Of a stretch of DNA of 9,094 nucleotides, positions 6,437 to 9,094 are shown piece after piece; the stretch's first letter is position 1; the number at the start of each line of letters is the position of its first letter. The translations under genes and the position numbers were made by a program. The notes under the pieces are model-generated. The model saw only the letters and a program-made list of their open reading frames with translations, had not been told where the DNA came from and ran no database searches. Origin of the DNA: Chitinophagaceae bacterium (GTDB lineage Bacteria > Bacteroidota > Bacteroidia > Chitinophagales > Chitinophagaceae); contig CANKNL010000110.1 in the NCBI GenBank assembly GCA_947483345.1, positions 1 through 9,094 on the forward strand, in the 5' to 3' direction.

Positions 6437-6462
6437 AAAAACCGACTACTGAGCCGGTTTTT
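6437..6462 (-). terminator. Rho-independent-type terminator behind the RCC1/T9SS gene
   Basis: AAAAACCG (6437-6444) pairs perfectly with CGGTTTTT (6455-6462) around a ten-base loop. On the minus strand the hairpin ends in an unbroken run of T residues (6441 down to 6435). It starts about 54 bases after the stop of the large minus-strand gene and lies before the acetyltransferase gene on the same strand, so it should separate the two transcripts. Confidence 0.7.
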
Positions 6463-6515
6463 AAATATTGTAATTCATAAAATTAAGGACCCTTTATCTT
6501 AACCAAATCATTTTT

Positions 6516-8576
6516 TTAACGGATTATAAATTTCTCTGTTTCACTGCCCGCTTGTAGCAGGTATACACCTTTTATAAGTTGACTAACATGTAAAACTTGT
6601 TGGCCGGCAGCCAGTTTTTGGCTTAATACCAATTGACCGGTACTATTATAAATTTGGATCGTATTGGCTTCCTGTAACTGAATATTAACAATGCCATTTA
6701 CGATACTGTTGGGTGATATGATCAGTTGTTTTGTTTTTGTATTAAACATTACACTAACGGTTTTGCTGTAGCTGTTATTATTATCTATATCGCGCTGTTG
6801 TAACCGGTAGTAATTAATTCCCTTTGCAGGATTAGTATGTATGAAGGAATAATTTTCGGTTGAATTACTGTTTCCGGCGGCCTCTTTAATGCCTATGTTT
6901 AACCAGCTAGTGCCATCCATGCTGTGCTGTACTACAAAATCAAGACTGTTTAATTCTGTTGCGGTGCTCCAGTTAAGTAATACCGCGTTTGCTTGTTTTT
7001 GTGCATTAAAATCAAGCCATGAAATTGGTAAATATGGATTAGAGCAATCGAAACTTATACCGCCAGGGGCATTTAAATTTGCAGGTGCAGCAGCAAGAAT
7101 AAATGCAGTTGTATTTGCCGGATCGCCAAAGGATCCTGATATATTATGACCCAGGTACCAATATTGATCAGTAGGCACATGAACATAAAAGGCGAGGATA
7201 AAATGACCGGCTACTGAAAAATCTGAAAATCCAGTTGCAGGGGCAGGGCTAACAAATAATTGTACTGTTAAAGGTACAGGAAATGAGCCAGTAGCTGCAT
7301 TTACGCCGAGCATGCCTGCAGGACTATCGCCCCAGCCATAAACCTGTCCGGTTAAACTCATGGCGCCCATACAAAAAACATCACCCTCTGTATCACCATC
7401 TATTTTAATAATATTAGCAAGATCAGTAGTGCCATCTGTTCCTTTTACAGTTATAAAAGTTGCTTGATTAAATGTAACAGTGGCATTGTTGATTCCCAGG
7501 CAACCATCTGTATTTACGCCACAACCATAAACCTTGCTATCATTGCATAATAAAAATAAAGTACTGCTGGTTGGGGCAGAGGTTCCCAGGCAAACCAGGT
7601 TCTTTACTATTTTGGTAGCCGGAATCTGTGCACTCATATCAAAGGCATAATTATAGCTGGTAGCCGTATTCGTTACTCCGGCCACATTAGCAGGTGCACC
7701 CCAATAGTAAATTTTATTGGTAGCTTCAACCAAGGCAAAAGCGCCTGAACCGGATAAAGAAAATTTAGTAACTCCTGTTAAGGGCGTAACACCATCTGTT
7801 AAGGTTACATGATGCCAAACTGCTGTATTAGCTGCTGTTTTATCTCCCTGTAAATTTACCAGTGTAGTTAAAACATACACATGTCCGTTTTTTGTAACAA
7901 TAGCAAAAGCTTTTCTGCTAATATCTACCTGGCTTATATCAGTAATCAAAACCCCTGCTGGTAATTTAGCTGTTATATTACTGTTTGCTGTAGTTATTGC
8001 TGTTCCTCCAAAACTAGCCATAGTAGTAATGGCAGTGATGTTTGCTGCAGTACCAAAAACATACAGATTAGTTGACGTTCTTAAAACCATCACGCTTAAG
8101 CCGGTACCACCTCCGCTGCTGCATGATTTTACTTCAAGGGGAATGCCAGAATAATTGGCAGCAGAAATGGTTGTAGGCACCGTAATATTAGTTCCAGCAC
8201 CAGTGGTATATAAAAGCATATTTTGTCCCCAACCCAATAATACATTCGCGCCATTATTATTGCCAATATATAAATTTGAATGCCATGAGCCTGTAAACCG
8301 GTTACCGGTACCGGGATAGCAGGTACCGGAAAAAGGAAGATAATGTGCAATCGTTGGATCTTCGTCTATATACCCATCGTGTTCATGATTTATTTCAGGC
8401 GCTTGTACTAAAGTTTTAAAGTCAAAAATGGGATAATCACTATAAGCATTAGACGCCAATTGGTCAGCATGGGTATTCGTTGCTGTAGCTAAAAAAAGTG
8501 ATTGGGTATAGCTGGTAGAATAAAAAAAGAGCAGACAAGAAAATAAAATACCCTGGATTGTGGATTTACTTTTCAT
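6516..8576 (-). CDS. Secreted RCC1-like seven-bladed propeller protein with T9SS type A sorting domain
   Basis: This 686-residue protein is exported by Sec and then by the type IX system to the cell surface or medium. A signal peptide covers residues 1-25 (KSTIQGILFSCLLFFYS core). A short unique region follows (26-100, with HEHDGYIDEDP at 65-74). Seven core strands recur at about 112, 171, 233, 289, 349, 412 and 472, about 60 residues apart. They read LLGWGQN, LYVFGTA, VYVLTTL, IYYWGAP, VYGCGVNTDGCLG, VYGWGDSPAGMLG and YWYLGHNISGSFG. The last three keep the RCC1 pattern (WG.n..G.LG), which indicates a complete seven-bladed RCC1 propeller with worn first blades. Residues 519-610 look like a fibronectin-III-like beta domain (VLLNWSTATE, YYRLQQRDIDNN). 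Residues 618-686 are the type A sorting domain, ending LIKGVYLLQAGSETEKFIIR. The ligand is unknown. A -7 element and terminator flank it as a single gene. Confidence 0.88.
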   Translation of the reverse strand: MKSKSTIQGILFSCLLFFYSTSYTQSLFLATATNTHADQLASNAYSDYPIFDFKTLVQAPEINHEHDGYIDEDPTIAHYLPFSGTCYPGTGNRFTGSWHSNLYIGNNNGANVLLGWGQNMLLYTTGAGTNITVPTTISAANYSGIPLEVKSCSSGGGTGLSVMVLRTSTNLYVFGTAANITAITTMASFGGTAITTANSNITAKLPAGVLITDISQVDISRKAFAIVTKNGHVYVLTTLVNLQGDKTAANTAVWHHVTLTDGVTPLTGVTKFSLSGSGAFALVEATNKIYYWGAPANVAGVTNTATSYNYAFDMSAQIPATKIVKNLVCLGTSAPTSSTLFLLCNDSKVYGCGVNTDGCLGINNATVTFNQATFITVKGTDGTTDLANIIKIDGDTEGDVFCMGAMSLTGQVYGWGDSPAGMLGVNAATGSFPVPLTVQLFVSPAPATGFSDFSVAGHFILAFYVHVPTDQYWYLGHNISGSFGDPANTTAFILAAAPANLNAPGGISFDCSNPYLPISWLDFNAQKQANAVLLNWSTATELNSLDFVVQHSMDGTSWLNIGIKEAAGNSNSTENYSFIHTNPAKGINYYRLQQRDIDNNNSYSKTVSVMFNTKTKQLIISPNSIVNGIVNIQLQEANTIQIYNSTGQLVLSQKLAAGQQVLHVSQLIKGVYLLQAGSETEKFIIR

Positions 8577-8605
8577 TTTTTAGATTTTGATTGTTTGAAT
8601 TAAAA

Positions 8606-8613
8606 CAAAGTTA
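8606..8613 (-). promoter_or_regulatory. -7 promoter element TAnnTTTG for the RCC1/T9SS gene
   Basis: On the minus strand this reads TAACTTTG, a perfect match to the Bacteroidota -7 consensus. It ends 29 bases before the ATG at 8576, giving a leader of about 22 bases that is A-rich (AAATCTAAAAA just before the start), as is usual in this phylum. A -33 TTG is only weakly represented (TTCTG at a short spacing). Confidence 0.55.
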
Positions 8614-8763
8614 CTTGATCAGGTGACAGAATTTTATGATATTAGTCATGTAAATAAAATATTAAATATTTAAAGAGAAAACTTAACTAAAAGTTGTTTA
8701 AATGGATACTCTATTAAAGCAGGAATAATTTTATTGCGTGCAAATAAAAATGTATTTGTAGTT

Positions 8764-8780
8764 ATGACATGTCATTTTTT
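8764..8780. repeat. Perfect 12-base palindrome followed by a T-run
   Basis: ATGACATGTCAT (8764-8775) is its own reverse complement, and five more T residues follow. It could be a dimeric regulator's operator or a tiny hairpin (four-base stem, CATG loop) with a T-tract. It lies about 190 bases upstream of the RCC1/T9SS start and 167 bases beyond the hutU stop. Confidence 0.35.
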
Positions 8781-8941
8781 AAGGAATTGATCATGTTGGC
8801 AGAGACTGCATTGCACACTATTTATTGGTAATTTTACCTACCAGTAAGGTTCATATGGTTTGTGATTGGCTAGGTTTTACAGTATAATTTCTATGTGTTC
8901 AATGCAATAATAAAAAAAAACAAGTGATGTACGGGTAAATG

Positions 8942-9094
8942 TTAGAGCCTGTCTTTAAAATCCAATTTGTGTTTTCGTAAGGTATCCATGGCTATATCAT
9001 ATCCTGCATCTGCATGCCTAATAACGCCCATGCCAGGGTCATTACGTAATACTCTTTTTAATCGTTGTTCAGCTTCATCTGTACCATCAGCAAC
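8942..9094 (-). CDS. hutU: Urocanate hydratase (urocanase), C-terminal 50 residues (gene cut by right edge)
   Basis: Urocanase converts urocanate to 4-imidazolone-5-propionate in histidine degradation, using tightly bound NAD+, in the cytoplasm. Reading the minus strand from base 9094 gives 50 residues and a TAA stop at 8944-8942. The sequence starts VADGTDEAEQRLKRVL, continues RNDPGMGVIRHADAGYDIA and ends in a charged tail KHKLDFKDRL. The blocks VADGT.EA..RL.RVL.NDP and GV.RHADAGY.IA are the characteristic end of HutU, so the family is clear despite the short length. The full enzyme is over 500 residues, so most of the gene lies outside the window. The rest of a histidine-utilisation cluster, if present, is to the right; none of its other genes is seen here. 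The next gene downstream on this strand, the RCC1/T9SS gene, has its own promoter and does not look like part of a hut operon. Confidence 0.9.
   Translation of the reverse strand, partial: VADGTDEAEQRLKRVLRNDPGMGVIRHADAGYDIAMDTLRKHKLDFKDRL

Larger units (their letters stand above)
8577..8941. other. Non-coding AT-rich gap between hutU and the RCC1/T9SS gene
   Basis: About 365 bases separate the two minus-strand genes. I see no credible coding frame on either strand. It contains the -7 promoter at 8606-8613, a perfect 12-base palindrome followed by T residues (8764-8780), an AT-only palindrome at 8662-8673, and a nine-base A run (8912-8920). On the minus strand that run is a T-tract shortly after the hutU stop. 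The rest shows no structure I can name. Confidence 0.6.

Noticed and set aside
8662..8673. Palindrome TTAAATATTTAA
   Set aside because: Made only of A and T in an AT-rich gap, so expected by chance; no neighbouring motif supports it.
8870..8895. sigma70-like TATAAT on plus with a distant TTTGTG
   Set aside because: Bacteroidota promoters use a different -7 box, and no plus-strand gene follows it in the window.
8905..8941. Possible terminator for hutU (T9 tract on minus at 8920-8912)
   Set aside because: The T-tract is real, but I could find no stem longer than four pairs before it.

Overview
The window looks like ordinary chromosome from a member of the Bacteroidota, probably a Chitinophagaceae-like or related lineage. 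Four things point there. The DNA is AT-rich. One large secreted protein ends in a type IX secretion (T9SS, type A) sorting domain. Several genes are preceded by the Bacteroidota -7 promoter motif TAnnTTTG rather than a sigma70-type -10 box. Start sites have A-rich leaders instead of strong Shine-Dalgarno sequences. The placement is inferred from these signs, not from a database match.

Layout, left to right. Positions 1-683 hold the 3' end of a CbpA-type DnaJ co-chaperone gene, followed 7 bases later by its partner cbpM, an evident two-gene operon. A VTT/TVP38-family membrane protein (745-1287) follows; it has to start at TTG because its frame contains no ATG. Converging on it is a small three-helix membrane protein of unknown function (1309-1671, minus). 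From a shared promoter region, an exported protein of unknown function reads the other way (1752-2231). A Gre-like protein (2259-2708, minus) and a YjdM/PhnA zinc-ribbon protein (2828-3412) diverge from a second shared promoter region. A secreted class C beta-lactamase-fold serine hydrolase with a DUF3471-like tail (3454-5010) and a prolyl-4-hydroxylase-like 2OG-Fe(II) oxygenase (5207-5800) follow on plus. A GNAT acetyltransferase (5824-6354, minus) converges on the oxygenase.

The right third is on the minus strand. It holds a 686-residue secreted protein (6516-8576) that I read as a complete seven-bladed RCC1-type propeller plus a fibronectin-III-like domain and a T9SS sorting tail, with a hairpin terminator behind it. 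A non-coding gap of about 365 bases follows, and then the last 50 codons of urocanate hydratase (hutU) run off the right edge.

Only cbpA/cbpM clearly work together: CbpM binds and restrains the J-protein. The other genes look like unrelated housekeeping and accessory functions in short, mostly single-gene units. I found no phage, insertion sequence, CRISPR array, tRNA or toxin-antitoxin gene, and no convincing new multi-gene system. The points most worth a second look are the Gre-like protein, the periodic RCC1 propeller on a T9SS substrate, the TTG-only start and a perfect 12-base palindrome in the right-hand gap.
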